64,000 bases of DNA from Sthenelais limicola (Eukaryota > Annelida > Polychaeta > Phyllodocida > Sigalionidae). Position numbers and translations under genes: made by a program. Below, one piece after another: positions 1-13,000 of the stretch. The notes beneath the pieces were generated by a model. That model made no database searches, had not been told where the DNA came from, and saw nothing but the letters and a program-made list of their open reading frames with translations. The stretch covers positions 132,670,941-132,734,940 of the forward strand of contig OW804096.1 in assembly GCA_942159475.1 (NCBI GenBank), read 5' to 3'. Each line of letters opens with the position of its first letter. The stretch's first letter is position 1.

Positions 1-3000
1 CATGTGTAACATATAAATAGCATGGCATTGCAAGTGCTAAGGCAAGGAGATGGGATTTGGGGGACCCAACAATATGGTCGAGTAAATATACTCGGGGATG
101 GTGTTAAATAATAGCGACAGGTGTGCACAGTTCTGAACTATAAGCATTGTTTAATGAGCCCAGAGGGTAAACTGAGAGAGCATAATATCATCGATTATAT
201 AAACATTAGAGCGGCCTATACCCAGATGGGGATACAATTGGAACCCCAGTGGATTGTTGTGAATTATTGCTTGGCATTAAAATATGTGCAACAAATTTGC
301 TAGTCTTGAATAAGAACATACCCTGAAATACACACGTGTATAAGCTGTGACCCAACATTGCGGCACCAATGTATCGAACATTGAATAAACACAATAAACC
401 AAATGGTCTTATCACATCCAATGAAACTAACCCCTAATAGCTAGCTCACAGCAAAGAAATAATATAACATTAGTATCCAAGACATTTTAACAGGGATACT
501 GATCAGGAACTAATGAAATAGTCATGTACGGTGGTGAAAAAAACAAAGAAATATTCATGTACATCATTTAGCGAAGTTTAATAACCTCCATAGTTTATTA
601 ATCCGAGGTTAAAATAAGTGGTGAGGATGCTCCGGCCCATATACAAGGTACCCATGCAATGGGATGAGAGCCCACGACCTGTAAATCCACCATAGGTTAT
701 CAAGAACAGTTGGCAATTATTTGGTGTCATTAATTAAGTTTCATAACTGGGTTAAACTGAACTTCAATCAATCTCTGGGAGCGGCAATTTATATTCAAGT
801 TGGATGTAATTTTTAGGGCAATTTTACAAGGTAATAATAAGGCTAAAGATTAAAAGTCAATGACACGAATAAAGTCCCCTAATGCCAAGAGCACACCAAC
901 TTGTTTAGTTGCCTTCAGGACTAAAACCAGGGAGGCATTTATAATATACAACATCCACTACTCAAACTGAAATATCAATTTTAAAGTTCCGATCCATATC
1001 TTCACTTGTAACATTGAAAGAGGGAGTTATTGAAAAATACATGCATATCATTGCAAATTACTGCAACTTTCTGAATTGAATAGCCCTTAACTGGGATTTC
1101 AAACCCCATATTGTTACGAGACACGACAACTTCTGCTTTCTCCAACTGAAAACAGGATTCCAAAGCTTGCTGGCTTTCCCTGCATGGTGTTCCAATGATA
1201 TCGTATCAAAAGAATGCATGTAAAATGTGTTACACTGCCATATTTAGTTGCGTCTTTGTCGCAACCGTCATCTTCGCCTTTGCTAGGCGCACACATACGC
1301 AAAAGATGCAGTTATGAGAATGACTGTGGCCTGTGGATGAGCCTCACACAATGTGCAACGTTTCTAGAACCAGCATGCTGGAATATTTTTCAAGCACATA
1401 GTCCTCGATCTGGCACCCACCCCTGCAATATCTATCTTACGCCGTGCCAGCTCTCCCAGTCTCTTCAACTAATGAGACATGGAGGGAATCTGAAGAATTA
1501 GAGGGGCGAGAAGACCCTCAGTGGTAAATGCTAGTCTGGCGAGCTTTTGATGAACAATAGTAACGCCTCTGGCGGAAGGCATAGGAACACTTAGAAAAGA
1601 GGGCGGGAGCTACATTCATGTACATTAGACCCTCTACCATAACAAAATTATAATAGACATATATAGCCCTTGAAATACAATCAAAACCTAGGAGGTGTTC
1701 TTGGTATATAGAGATAAGCCTTTAGTAGCTTATTATAGGCTACCTAAATTCCTATCAAAAATCACAAGTTCCCTCCTTATACATAGAGATGCAGGTCAAG
1801 AGAATCAATCTTCAACTTAAGATAAAATAAAAATGTCAGGCGAATATGACTCAGACTGTATACACAGCAGTGTAAAACATTATGTGTTGGTTATTTTCAG
1901 AGATAGATATTACCCCACTAGAGGGATGCTGCAGGTTAAAAACGCTCCTCTCTGAGCAAGATCAGGGGACAACTATAGTGGTAGTCCAGCACAGTCTAGG
2001 CCTAAACTTGAGGGAGTCCCTTCAGATGAAGGGAAAGCCTCTCGCCTCAGACCGCCAAGAGTCATTATTATTCCATTAAGACCGCAAAATGTCATCATAT
2101 TCGCATTGAATAGCCGAGTTCTAGGGCAAGTAACTGATTAGCGAGGTAGGCTGACATACCATTCTTATCTGATCTGAGGGTTTGGACCTGGAGTGAGCAA
2201 TCAGAGAGAAAAGAACTTTCGATTTGAGGATCACAAAATGACATTAAAAAAACGTACATAAACCGCAAGCAATAAAAGGGAACAAAACGCATCAAGCGTA
2301 TAAAAAATTGACAAAAGTATCAAAATATTTCTTTTAAATAAAGCCCAAGAAATATTCAAGTTTAAGGAGATGTAGGGGCATGTGTAATCTAAGTGAGTAT
2401 ATTCCAACAGCGATTTGACTAGATATGAACTAAGACTAAATTGAGGCAGCTGTAGAAGTAGTGCGAGATGAAGTATCGATGCACTGGGATTAATATTGCA
2501 TAAGTCTGTCATACAGCTCAACACTAGCTCCTACGGGCAGGCTTGGGCCAAACATCTGTCACACATACGCACACAAGCGTCAATGCGTATACCAGTTTAC
2601 CATTGCTCAGTCCTAGGCAATGCACAGACCTACCTCCCACCCCTACCTGCCCAGTTCTCCATTGTATACGGTACACTTCAATGCCTCAAATAACTTATAC
2701 TAACGATCCGCATGTTCACCGGTGGAACCAACTAAAATGTCGCGATCTAGGCCGGGGCAGGGCAGGGCATTTTAATAATATACATGGGTGTGACTGCAAC
2801 CGTGCGTTCATAGCGTAATTATCCGGTAATACAAAAATGAGGAGCTAAATTTATACCTAACAGCTAAATAATAATGATCATTGATTTGTAATAGGTGTGT
2901 CAGATCGCGGCATGTCCGGGCGGTACACGTCAAGTACCTATAATCATTTAACAAGAATGTACGTGGAAATGGGCTTTTAAAGCTATGGTGTAACATGTAC

Positions 3001-6000
3001 ATCACTGGACTTATTGAGAAGCGAACAAGATGTACAGCTTCTTTAAGGCCACAGTTATTGGGGCTTACCTTTCTTTGCTGGTATACACTCATGTACATTA
3101 GCTGTGTATCGCAAATATCCTTCACATCGATTGAGAGATATGGAGGTGTCTAAGTAAGGATTAGTCTCCTTTATTTCCTATTGAATCTCTGGTTGTTTTT
3201 TAAAGATACATACAAATTCAGACACAATGCGATATACATCTCGAGAAACTTAGTTACTACTACCATTATCTGATATTGCTGAATCGGAAGGCGCTACACA
3301 TGAATTAAATACCTGACCTTGTTTAGCATAATTATGATTAATAAAACTACAAACTGATCAATGATGACATATTAATGGTAAAGCAACATAGTGGTGACAC
3401 TTAAATGGGATTTTCTGATTCAGTCCTCGTGCAAAAAGAGCATATTTCAGAATACTCAGTGCATATCTTCAATACGTTTGTTCTTTGCAGCCGTTGGTAA
3501 TTTGGATCATACTTAATCCAACCCAATCCATTAACGTGATATACGAAACCCCAGGTCAATTTGGATCATAATTGCTGGAAGTGTACGTACATTTTAATTC
3601 CGTAATGGTTGTACGCGCAAGATTTCAGAACATTCAAAATAAACGAGGTCAGTTTAGTAAAAAGTGATTGGGGGAATGCAAAGCAAGGGCCGCGCTTAAT
3701 GCATTGAAAATCGGCTCTGGCTAACCCTATCTCTCTCTACTCCGGTCTTAATCAATAATTCATAATTGTCACTGTACTCTCTCTAATACGGGACACGTGG
3801 CAACCACATAATAAATTATTTGTCACTCTATTGCAATGAGTGAATGCCATTCGGTGCCAGTACATTGCAGAGTAGAACACGCCCTATAGACCTGTCTCTC
3901 GAACCATCGACTTTTTAACTGCAGATTACAAATGAATAAGTATTTAAGTTTTTAAAAGTTAATATCAGAGCTATCAACACACAGCTCTAGTAATATCATT
4001 CATGATAAAATGCAGGCCCAAATTATATAGATACCCCAGGCATAAATGCACCGTTTCAACCAATAACTATTCATGTTAATGTAGGATAATAATGCAATGA
4101 CTTATCGACGGACGCCGGCTTAAGAGTTAGATTTTACCTTTGCGGTTGTAATACGGACATCCATAGACTTAAGCATACAGAGGTCAGAGTCGGTACTCGG
4201 GTAGTATGGAGATCAAACTATTCAGGTAGAGAGGCGGTGATACACGATGACAGAACACAGCTTACTGTCAATAATCGGCACTAATAATGACAACTAGGTA
4301 CAAATAATTTCACTATGTTCTCCATTCCACTAAAGACAGGGCTTTGCTATGCGTCCCCACCCATCTACATTATCTACATATTTCAAGATTTTCGATAGGA
4401 CCTTATTGGAACATAATTACTAGGTAAAATAGCCAACCACATCTGCAGGGGAAATAAAATAAGTTGTCATGAGAATTTAAATACGAAATCGGAGAAAAAT
4501 AGTAGTATGGGAAGTAATCTCTTCCATAATAGGTATAGTTATAGACCACATATCCTCGACCTATCCCATGCTTTACACCAAACACAATCAAATTAGATAT
4601 AATTTGCAGTTGGTGCGTGCATTCAGAGGCATCTGGAGCCATTATATGAAGGAGTAGCAAACATGTATAAAGCAACAAACTTCATGTGTCATCATTTATA
4701 CCCTGCGGTACCGTAAATTATTCATTCGTATTCATGAATTTAGGACAAGTTTTTTTTGCTTCCATTATTTATTTCGCGATGGTACTACACAACCTAGTTT
4801 GTATCTATTAAAAGCAAATTCAAAGCAAAATATCTAACAAAAGCGGCATAAAATGTATACTACAATAATGGTTATGCACAGCTAAGGAAGCATATCTTCT
4901 ACTAGAGGCACTAGCGTGCGAAACGCTGAACGTCTGTCCACAATATGATATAGATTTTTTGTGCGACAGAACAAGAGGAGTATTTATTTTGTAATAGGCC
5001 CTTTAGGCTACCTATCCGAAGTAGAATCCACCGTTCCGACTAAACTAACTGACAGGTAGAAGCAAAACTGTCTCATTAAAATTATTTATTTCTCTAGAAA
5101 TAAAAAATAAACACTTCTTGCATGCTTTAACTTGCTGTCTAATTCCTATGAAAAGAACTCTCATTTGAAAACACAGACAACTAAAAGAAAGATGGCAGTG
5201 CACGTGAACACCAATGGTACAGCTCCTGTCGACCCCTGTCAAGACACATCTTAAATTACTTATGTTATGACAAAATCACTCCTGCATGCAACGAGCCCAA
5301 GATCGTGTATGAGAACACCTGGAGAACTTAACAGGTAGCCGTCTTGAGTTATCTTCCCTATTCAGGTATGCAATATTCCTAAAGAATGAGGCCACGAGGA
5401 AGGGCTACTTTCCAACTAATTGCGTATAGCTCTTGGAGTATGTAGTATCATGGCCAAATTGTTTTTTCGCTTTAACCCATCTCATGACAGCATCTATGAC
5501 GGTACTGGTAGTTTTTTTGTCTCCAAACTCCGCATCATTAAAACATGGGATAATTAATTAAACATGTTATGAAACACATGTGCAACTTTTCATTCCCGTA
5601 TAGATATGATGAAAAAGCCCACCCACAAGGCAGTGTCCTGACATATTTCAGATAGCTTGGGGTACAAAGTACTGATAGCAAAACATATGAAACATGATTG
5701 CTTCCACGTAGCATTGAGCTCAGTCATAGAAGCCTACTGGACATTGAACCACGAAGGACTTGCATAGTGCCGGCTAAATATACAGTAAACCCCGATAGAA
5801 ATTCGATAGAAAATTAGAAATAGTAGACATGAGAGGGAATATAATCTAGGCGAATGCCTGGAATGTCTGGCGAAAAACAAATATCTCGCCTTTGTCATTA
5901 TCAATATGAAACGATCGTTATCACCCCCATACTCCATACAAGGAGTAGACAGGTTTTTTTTTATCACTAATCTTAGTCAGATTCAAAGACTGCCTCTAGT

Positions 6001-7000
6001 TGTGATTAGAGGGCCTTCTGCGATCATCTCATAAATAACAAGGGATCTCAAGGAACAATTAAAGGCTTTGCAGTTCGAACACAAGGCAGAGCAGGTCAGG
6101 GTGCGTAAAAACAAAGGCTCACAAGATAGTAAAAAGGGCAATATTGAAAAAAAGAAAGAGGGATGTTAGAAGTTGTCAATAGAAGACAAAGAAGAACACA
6201 TGTGCAGTGAAATACTCTGCAATATTCCTCTCTAAAACGACTTCTAAAAACTATATGCATCCTCGTGGCTAGATTACAGGTAATTCTTACTAATTCATAA
6301 AAAAATAAAATACTATCAACTTCACTTGATGGGAAACGGGAGTAAATAAGATATCACGTTTCATTTTTACCGGGCATACGAAGGAAGGAAATTCTTCAAA
6401 TTACGGAAGAATAGAATGGCTATTAAAACCAATATTATTGAATAATAACCGCTTCGCTGGACGAAATGAAGAAATACAGGTAGACCGGTAGGTTCACTTG
6501 ATGAGGGCTACGCCCACTTCACACTAACCATTTCTTTGCAAATGATATATTTTATGGGCGTGGCACATGGTATACTTTGGAACATATTGTACAGAAATTT
6601 ACTCAATGATACAAACTTGTGCACTTATAATTTCGTGGTAAATAAATTAACCATAATGCGTTATAATTGCGTTTAGCCGTGAGCCTTAATATCAAAACAC
6701 ACGTAGAAGGTATCTCGTGGATAGGAGGGATTCAGGTGCACCACTAAAATATGTCAGGGCAGATGAAGGAAAAACTAATTTGCTGGTATAAATCAGATCT
6801 GACAGTAATACTAAGTGGCATTGGGGATTGGCTGCTATTGGCAACATATGGTCTAGGCTTCCATCTGTGTAATACAGAGAGCGTGTGGAGTAGCAGAATT
6901 GATTATTACCGTTACAGGGTAAAGAGAGACTTGCTGCTTGTAGTCTTGGCGCGAACAGACACAACCCTCGAATTGTTAACCTGTACATGCTCTATCGACC
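1..7000. other. AT-rich stretch without a recognisable gene
   Basis: No open frame here resembles a known protein and none has convincing splice sites or codon character. The only hint of an old coding sequence is around 1300-1500, where a frame-broken run reads like the Cys/His end of a LINE reverse transcriptase. I see no tRNA, rRNA or long tandem array. It is best read as intergenic or long-intron DNA. Confidence 0.6.
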
Positions 7001-7103
7001 CTCATCCAACCACCCTCCCAGGCACAACCCCGCCTTCCCCCCAGTGCCTCCCGCAGCATCGCCACCTTATAAACCGAGTAGGATCACCTGTATGGCCCAG
7101 GTA

Positions 7104-7370
7104 TGCTGTGTCCCACAACACACACACACACTCACTCAAGAGACAGGCACACCTGTTGATGAAGCACTTATAGATCTTACAGCGACTACCGCAGCAGAGA
7201 GGGAGATAATTGTGAATGAGCGACGGAGAGCGAGAGACAGACAGACAGAGACAGAGACAAGGAGGAATGGAATAGGGAGGGGAAGTAATGAAAGAGGGTT
7301 TAGAGGAAGAGGGGAAGGAAAATGAGGGAAAACGCAGGAGCACAGAAAGAGATCGAGAAACAGTAAGACA
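7104..7370. repeat. CA and GA/GACA simple repeats
   Basis: A short CA run (about 7117-7131) is followed by a purine-rich GAGA/GACAGACA tract (about 7195-7370). The open frames that cross it on both strands are low-complexity by-products. Confidence 0.8.
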
Positions 7371-7569
7371 CAATAGATAACATCTTTGTTATATTATATA
7401 TGTCTGGTGATGATCTTACCCGAAAACCCACTTGAAGCGCGTAACAAGAATTCCCTGGGTTTCCACTACTGCTAATCCCCAATAACCATCACCATTGCCA
7501 TGAAGCGCATAGATAGGCGACAGGTGAAAGCAGGAGTTGTTGAACCATCAGCACTAGGGGCACACTCCA

Positions 7570-8760
7570 GGGTCAGCTAGGTGCGGAGAAGCCTCGCCTC
7601 CTCCTCCTCCTAGTAGTCCCCCTAGACATTAATGTGTGTGTGACAGTCAGGTGGGGGAGGAAGGAAGCAGCCAAAAGCAGGAGGTAAATTGCAGCATACA
7701 ATAACACAAACGAATGGCAATGCGCAATGGGGTATTGGGTGTGAGAATTTTCGTGTGCGAGTGGTGGTGTTGGGGGGGGGGGCCTTTAGGTAGGACGAGC
7801 CTTCCTTCACACATTATTTAATAATTAATTCATACATGCATTTATTTTAGCATGATATACCCATGACCTCTGTAACTGTTGGGGCAATGGTGAACACCCA
7901 AAGACATATATAGATTTAAACCCTAAATACAGATCCAGATCCACAAATAAGGAGCTTTATAGAAGAAGGCTCTTGTATGGACAAATGGTGAGGGAATGCG
8001 GCGCATTAGAGTCAATAGTGCACTACTGTTGAGTCTGCCTGACATACGCTCACATAAATCTGTGTGCGAGTGTATGGCCACGTACGTATGGAGGCAGAAT
8101 ACAGGACCTGCTCGTACACACAGCAAGCAGCACCCATCATCCCAGTCCCTAAACTGCATAAGGTGGGGCCGGGGTGTATGGAAAGGGGGGGGGGGCGTCT
8201 TCTTCCCCTCTCATGCTTTAGAAAATATACAGATATACGGTCAACAACAGTGAAGATTGTCTTTTATATTTCAAAAACGAAAGTCAGAAGTCTTGCAGAA
8301 TGAGACGAAATTGTTAAACATTGACAACTTTCCATAAATGGCTGCAGCTGATTGCACTGCATCAGGTATTCACCGTTTGGAGCACGGTAGGACAGTACAA
8401 GGTAAAATACAGCCCTCCGTTTCAAAAGCCCTCCCTCCATCTACATAGCAGAATGAGCATATGACCCTGTACTATCACTACATAAATGAGGAGCAGCTCT
8501 ATTGACCGCGCCTCCTGATGAGAGATGAGCAGAGATCAGAGAGCCGGGCCCTTTCCATGATACTCCTCCCCACAATGAATGAACTCCTGCTCATCAGCCC
8601 GCCCCCCCCCCCCCCCGCCACCCCTGCCTTCCCTCTCCAGGATAAGGAGGGAGGAGGAGCAGGAGCAGGAGAGCAACAGGAAGGAGGACACAATGGGCAG
8701 AGAGCTTCCTGAGTATACAAGGTACATACATGGAGGCAGGCAAAATAAAGATGGCCCTCA
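7570..8760. repeat. Low-complexity block with G and C homopolymers
   Basis: Contains CTC repeats near 7595, a run of 12 G near 7767, a run of 11 G near 8187 and a C run near 8600 followed by GGA-rich sequence. No gene is supported; the overlapping open frames are proline-, serine- or glycine-rich artefacts of the base composition. Confidence 0.7.
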
Positions 8761-9151
8761 GAGATCATCTCTGCTTATTGAGTGGCCGACCAGCACTGTG
8801 TATGTCTTTCCATCTCTATCCCTAGCAGTTCATGTTAATGATGCGTCGTTACCATGGAAATGGGTTGTATAGTTCACACAGACCCATGGTCGAAACATTA
8901 TCAATACAAATTGCACATCGATGGATGGCCTGCGTTATATGCATTCTAATAAGTTTATTTTCGAGTTTCCTAACTGAATAAATATCAGTGTATTCCCTAT
9001 ATACATTTTTTTTAAATCCCGATTTAGACTTGCACTTCAATGAAATATGCATTTAAAATATTTTAGAACACATACTTTACAAGGACAGGGTAAAACGGGG
9101 ACGGCTGCGTATTATTAAGGCATGAAGTGACAGAATATTAATTCATCCTAC

Positions 9152-9176
9152 CTTGAGATTGTGAATCGTCTGCCAT
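9152..9176 (-). CDS. Start exon of an unidentified minus-strand gene
   Basis: On the minus strand an ATG at 9176 in strong context (CAACATGG) opens MADDSQSQ and runs into a good splice donor, AAG|GTAGGA, after 25 coding bases (phase 1). The sequence to its right, on the transcript's 5' side, is rich in CAA, ACC and GAC triplets, as long 5' UTRs often are. The following exons would lie left of 9152 but I could not recognise any, so they are probably short, far away or outside the window. The product is unknown. The exon is too short to prove by itself; the combination of start context, donor and GC-rich upstream sequence is the support. Confidence 0.45.
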
Positions 9177-9813
9177 GTTGTAATGTCAGGTAGGTTTCAG
9201 AGGTAGAGGGATGGGTTGTTGTTGAAGTAGTAGGGCTTTGGTTCTAGGTGGGCGTCAGAGATGGTGCTGGTTGGTCTGAGTTGAGTAGCGCTTGGTGGGA
9301 GATTTACCAGGGAGCAAGGAAGGAAGCAAGCATAGATCTTGATAGAAGCGATTTTCAGATCTCAATCGACGGACGAGTAACCGTTGGTTGTGGCGTCTGT
9401 GTGGGTTGAGATAGGAAGATGCAGGTGAAGATCTAGACCCGAGTTTAGCAAGCCTGGGACCGGGAACAATTGACTGGGTCCGGTCGGAGTCAGCGTCGAG
9501 AAGCCCCGAGTCACTCACGACTGTGAAGAAGCGCTGAAGGTGGTGGTGGTGGATGAGGAGGTGGTGGTGGTGGTGGTGGTGGTGGTGGTGGGGGAGGATG
9601 AGGAGGCGAAGGATGAGGATGAAGAGGAGTTCGTCGTCGCCGTCGTCGTCGTCGCCGCTGCACCCACTCAATGTACGTACCTGCGCGCAACACAAAATGA
9701 AAAGCAACAGCCAATGAGAACTAGGCGGCAGCAGCAACAAGAAGACAACAGCAGGCAACAGCGAGACAAGCGAGCACCAGGGGTAGAAGACAAGAGACTG
9801 AGGAGAAGCAGAT
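9177..9813. promoter_or_regulatory. Probable divergent promoter and 5' UTR region
   Basis: This GC-rich island in AT-rich surroundings lies between the minus-strand start exon at 9176 and a candidate plus-strand ATG at 9814. It contains most of the CpG dinucleotides of the area. A shared, bidirectional start region is inferred from the arrangement; no TATA box is evident. Confidence 0.4.
9540..9660. repeat. GGT and GTC trinucleotide repeats
   Basis: Nearly pure GGT repeats (about 9540-9592) are followed by GAGGAT-like and CGTCGT-like triplets to about 9660. Read as protein they give valine or histidine homopolymers. Their position in the presumed 5' UTR of the minus-strand gene suggests they are untranslated. 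Confidence 0.75.
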
Positions 9814-10070
9814 ATGCAAGGAGAAGCAAGGCAGAAGCATCACCAGCAGCAGCCGCAGCAGCAGCCGAGCAATGGGAATAATGCCCAGTATAACAGCAGC
9901 CAGCAGAAGCTGGAACCCCTTCAGCTGGTGATGCTCTGGCAGCTGCAACTGTTGATGGTGATGTTAGTAGTGGCGGTGGATGGGGTGGGTTGATGCTGCC
10001 CGCACCACAGCAAAGCAACGTTCCCCCAGCCATCATTAAGACAGCAGATGATGGTACACCCAAATTCTTA
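9814..10070 (+). CDS. Candidate start exon, frame broken, unidentified
   Basis: An ATG at 9814 opens MQGEARQKHH followed by a glutamine-rich segment and a run ending NGNNAQYNSSQQ. After about 9900 this frame becomes an implausible hydrophobic stretch. The neighbouring frame, however, turns protein-like: PAEAGTPSAGDALAAATVDG and then PPAIIKTADDGTPKFLRNG up to about 10079. A single-base indel near 9895-9905, in CAG-rich sequence, would explain the switch, whether as a real mutation, a sequencing error or an unrecognised splice. No clear donor is visible. The family is not recognised. Confidence 0.3.
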
Positions 10071-10079
10071 AGAAACGGT

Positions 10080-13000
10080 CTTAATATCCACCCCTAATCT
10101 CTTCCAATATATTTAAGCAAATTTTCATTCAAAAATTGGACAAAATCCGTGTATAATGTTAAACAGATTATTTAGATCTCCTAAGTTTTAATATATTCCC
10201 GTTTATGATTGTTAACAACTGATACGAACCCTACCTGCCTTCAGAGAAGCAGCATCACACTAGCCTTTTAGTTGATTTCCTAGGGGTGCTAATAATATTA
10301 CTTCTTGTTTAACAATACTTTGGTTTGTCGTCGTATAGGAAACTATCCTACTGTTTAAGGAGAAGCGTGAAAAAAGCACTTGCGAGGTGTGCAAATGAAA
10401 TGAATGAAATAGTTTTAACATTCATCGACTGTATTTCTACTAAACAGTTAATAGTATCCTAGTTTACCGTTGAGGTAAGCGAACCCAAATCAAACTACAT
10501 AACGTGTTACTTCACCCAGCCGGTCCTCTAACAAAAGCCAACATCAAAATTACTGACTTTTACTTTTAGCCCAATTTGTACTGACAAAATTAAGTCGTTA
10601 GCAGGTCAAAAAAAAGGTCTTTAAAATACACAAGAACTCTTCATTTACACAAATACACAAGAACTCTTCATCAGAAATTTCGCTTGTGATCAGTACTAGG
10701 AATACCAAGAAATTAAAAGGATAGACCACTGGCCAGGATCCTTTCAAGAAATATTGGAGAGCATAGGTGATATGGAGTGTTTAAGGACCATCTAAATGTA
10801 TTTTCAGTCACCACCAACATATATATCATTAGAATGGTTTGATTTCTTTCAATTGTCGAAGGTCATGCAGATAAATGCAAATTCAAGATAGGTTTGGCAA
10901 AGATTTTCAATATTGACAAGAATGTATAGACAATTAACTTAATTATTTAAACATTCTAGTATACTAGCCCGTTAACTTTGGCAAAGTGTATGCTTCTACA
11001 GGGCTCAGACAGAAAATTACCGACTTTTTACTGATGCACGTCGAAAATTAATGACTTTTAAAAACCCCAAATTAAAATTAGACGTTTACTGACAGCGGGA
11101 ACCAAGATTCATGTATCTATATAGTTATTTTCGACCAAGACAATTAGCCGTAATGCGATGAAAAAAATCCTTTGAGAGCCTCATTCAAACAAAATAAATG
11201 TATTACTAAATATCTGTGGTATGGGCAACGCCTCCGAAATCAGCCCTTATATAGAAAAAAAATACAAAATAGGGTCGTTTTTCTGACTATAAAATGACAA
11301 GTAAATGACACTCTTATGACTTGAAGACTCAGACAGATGCCCTAACGGAACCTACTTAATTATAGCCTATGAAGCTGGTTATTTCAAATTCCTAAATAAT
11401 TCACTTACGTAAAGTGTGAATACAAAATAATGTTTACATGCAGGAAAATGTCCAAACCCGGAAAAAATGGGAGATTTAATAATAGCTGAGTACGAGCAGT
11501 GTTCACTTGTATGGGATCACCAAAAACATAAACTAGCAGTATCTGTCGGGAGTTTGAGAATTTAAAAAAAAAGTACTTTGCTCGAATTGAATCGGCTTTC
11601 TACAGATAAGAAAGAATGCGGTATTCTGAAAAAAAATGTGGTATTCTAAGCGACTGAAAACAACGCGTTAGTTAACCGTTTTATTATACATGTATAGGCC
11701 TTTAATAACACGAAAGGAACATTTGATAGTCATATAGTTGAATGCGGCATGCCGGCGGTAAACCGGGTAAATAAGATGCTGAACAACTTCCCATTAAACA
11801 TCCAGTTATTTACCACTTACAATTTAGCCATATATCCCACATCAGATCCAATGCGTATATAATAGTAACTATTGATGCAATTTTTTTTTAACTGAAAAGA
11901 TCCACGTCCAGAATGATAAGGATAAATTAAATATTTGAAATGAATAACATGGCTACCCATTTTTTTCTCGAGAATGTTCACCGTGTAGTTAAAGCAGTTA
12001 AACACTCAGCCATTGCTTTCATGAAGGATTGCGATGGAGACTTAGGTGGCGAATACTGCAGACACGCGCAAATACTCAAGACAAATATTCAGCTTTTACC
12101 TGTACACTGGTTAATAAGTGTTGCACAAGCTCGTATTATATAAACCGGCACGGAGCCTTCGCATTAGCGAGAGAAGGCAATATCACACCTGTTTTATACA
12201 GGTGTAATAATTAAGATCTCATAACAATGAGACCCAACCCCTCCCAAGCTGAATACCCGCCGCACATGTTGGTCATATTCCGGACATATGGAACACATCT
12301 TCAGGTATAATGATTTATATATTCCATACATTCAAGAATGCTCCAAAATATAGGCAGTCACTTCATGAGAATTCCCAATGCCTCACAATAGATGTTAGCT
12401 AAATGGGAGAGCAAATATTCCGGTCAAACTGCGGCCGTCTTACATTATAATAGGTAAACGGAAAAAAATCAATGATATCGATTAGTATTAAGTGTAACCA
12501 TGATACAATCAATACCCCCAAGCGGACCTATCAAAGAATGCATAACTTCATATCTGTGAGACGACTATACTGAATGGTGTAATCATTTCTAGCAACAATA
12601 CCCACAATTAGTTTATTTCGATTTGTATAAAATGTAGGTGGGGGAGGAGGAGGGTAGAATACTTTCTAAGACGGTACTTCCAACTGCGATTAGTGTAGTG
12701 TGGATAGACACAAATGATAGTGGTTTATCCAACTTGCAAGAACAGGTGGTTCGAGCCGTAGAAGAAATAACGCTGGTAGTTTTCCGATACACTAAAATGC
12801 CACCCTTCACCCTACCGTAAGCCCGATTTGACGACCACCAAACACATTCCAGTAAGGATTCTAGCAAAATTTGCAACACTATCAAGGTAATTGAAGCACC
12901 TATCTTAATTCCCTTCATAGTTTTTATTAGAAAATATCAAGTATCCTGAGGACGGTATTGGGTGCCTTTGGGAATAGGGGAAGATCAAGTTCACAACTTC

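Noticed and set aside
1300..1600. Possible LINE zinc-knuckle remnant (GAGCCTCACACAATG phrase)
   Set aside because: Frame is broken and the match rests on a few residues; too weak to list as an element.
6751..7173. 140-codon open frame on the plus strand
   Set aside because: It has no recognisable motif, runs into CA repeats and has unlikely composition; probably chance.
9255..9758. 167-codon minus-strand open frame with poly-His
   Set aside because: Arises from GGT/GTC repeats in a probable 5' UTR.
12751..12762. GGTTCGAGCC resembling a tRNA B box
   Set aside because: No matching A box or acceptor stem can be folded around it.
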